A DNA stretch of 64,000 nt from Parachlamydiales bacterium (GTDB lineage: Bacteria > Chlamydiota > Chlamydiia > Chlamydiales > Rhabdochlamydiaceae): positions 22,635 to 86,634 of the forward strand of contig JAGVMG010000039.1 of NCBI GenBank assembly GCA_020053915.1, given 5' to 3'. Under the pieces are notes generated by a model. It was given only the letters and a program-made list of their open reading frames with translations. It was not told the origin of the DNA and did not search any database. This document shows positions 63,548 through 64,000 of this stretch, in pieces. Position 1 is the first letter of the stretch; each line of letters opens with the position of its first letter. A program made the translations under genes and the position numbers.

Positions 63548-64000
63548 CTGGCACCTCAATCCCAGAGTAAATAATTCGGATAGAGTTAATTAGTCCAATT
63601 ATCAATAATTACACAGTTAATTAATTAAACTACTCTAACAACTTAATTATAACATCAATCAACATAAAATTAAACAATAAAATAAACAACCATTTAACTT
63701 CTAGAAACAGTCTAGTACAAAGAGCGCAACCAGCTTATTTTAAATGGCTTAGATCAATAATCCAAAAGTTATTCGATAGAAGTGTCCTTTTACTATAGCT
63801 GCTGGAATTTCAACCACAGAGTGAGAAAGCACAGGGGAAGAATTTCAAGAAAGCTAGTACACAGTTAAAAAAGTTTTTGCTCTTTGGGCTGATGTGAAAG
63901 ATCCCGCGGCTAAGCGATCGTAAAGGCCGCTGTGTGCAGACACACAGCTAACTTTACGATCGTTTAGCCCCGGGGCTTTGACACAGCCGAAAGAGTAAAA
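63548..64000. other. 453-nt gene-free right end of the window
   Basis: The first ~200 nt are extremely AT-rich. A partial ACCACAGAG element lies at about 63810-63835, and a long hairpin occupies 63880-63995. I see no coding frame, tRNA or promoter that I would defend. Confidence 0.6.
63880..63995. repeat. 116-nt imperfect palindrome (long hairpin)
   Basis: The two halves, from CTCTTT at 63880-63885 to AAAGAG at 63990-63995, are inverted copies along nearly their whole length, including the perfect inner blocks CGATCGTAAAG (63916-63926) and CTTTACGATCG. It contains a GTGTG/CACAC apex. It ends in TAAAA at the window edge. It could be a large terminator, a structured RNA, or a palindromic repeat. 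Confidence 0.65.

Overview
The window reads as a chromosomal segment of a chlamydia-like (environmental) member of the Chlamydiae. The case rests on gene families: a Pkn1-type kinase fused to a formylglycine-generating-enzyme-like domain, an RNase HIII gene divergent from a short RodZ-like gene (the C. trachomatis CT008/CT009 pairing), gatCAB next to a small DUF378 gene, a DhnA-type class I aldolase, a GadC/XasA-like permease, a short MgtE, and several large Ser-rich or eukaryote-like proteins with no secretion signal. Host-type domains (an OTU cysteine protease and a Ser/Thr kinase) fit an obligate intracellular lifestyle. Coding DNA looks moderately GC-rich by eye and spacers are very AT-rich. 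That would suit Waddliaceae or Criblamydiaceae better than Parachlamydiaceae, but the genus cannot be fixed from this segment.

Layout. 1-6.1 kb: upstream terminator, amino-acid permease, convergent MgtE-like transporter, a Ser/Ala-rich putative effector with a strong terminator, a methyltransferase and a hotdog thioesterase. 6.3-15.9 kb: glmS, a 1096-residue OTU-protease protein with a tandem-repeat C-terminal half, an inverted-repeat element, a Nudix hydrolase overlapping an AsmA-like protein. 16-22.4 kb: a YhcG/DUF1016 nuclease, aldolase, sugar porter, RlmI-like methyltransferase and rimO. 22.6-27.95 kb: a complete oppABCDF operon, meeting an APC permease with a universal-stress domain. 30-45 kb: lineage-specific small proteins, an orphan eukaryote-like kinase, ispH, the rodZ-yyaL-pkn1 operon, rnhC-recN-outer-membrane protein-formamidase, and a run of small secreted or hypothetical proteins. 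45.3-49.5 kb: a polymorphic-toxin-like gene with a putative immunity gene, bracketed by two copies of the 3' end of a TIGR01777-type epimerase gene. 49.5-53.3 kb: DUF378 and gatCAB. 53.3-59.2 kb: a lipoprotein TolC, adaptor and RND pump operon. 59.2-64 kb: a histidine-phosphatase-fold protein lacking its catalytic histidine, XerD-type recombinase, a large membrane protein, and a 116-nt hairpin at the right edge.

How they work together. Core functions are nutrient import (peptides, amino acids, sugar, Mg2+), amino-sugar synthesis, isoprenoid synthesis, Gln-tRNA amidation, translation modification (RimO, RlmI-like), DNA maintenance (RecN, RNase HIII, Xer), efflux and envelope upkeep. Between these sit accessory genes that look aimed at the host or at competitors. 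The strongest candidate for an undescribed system is the toxin/immunity cassette at 45.7-48.5 kb with its flanking ~241-nt direct repeats. The OTU protein with five degenerate ~70-residue helical repeats is the second. Several palindromic intergenic elements, including an ACCACAGAG-containing family, are unexplained.
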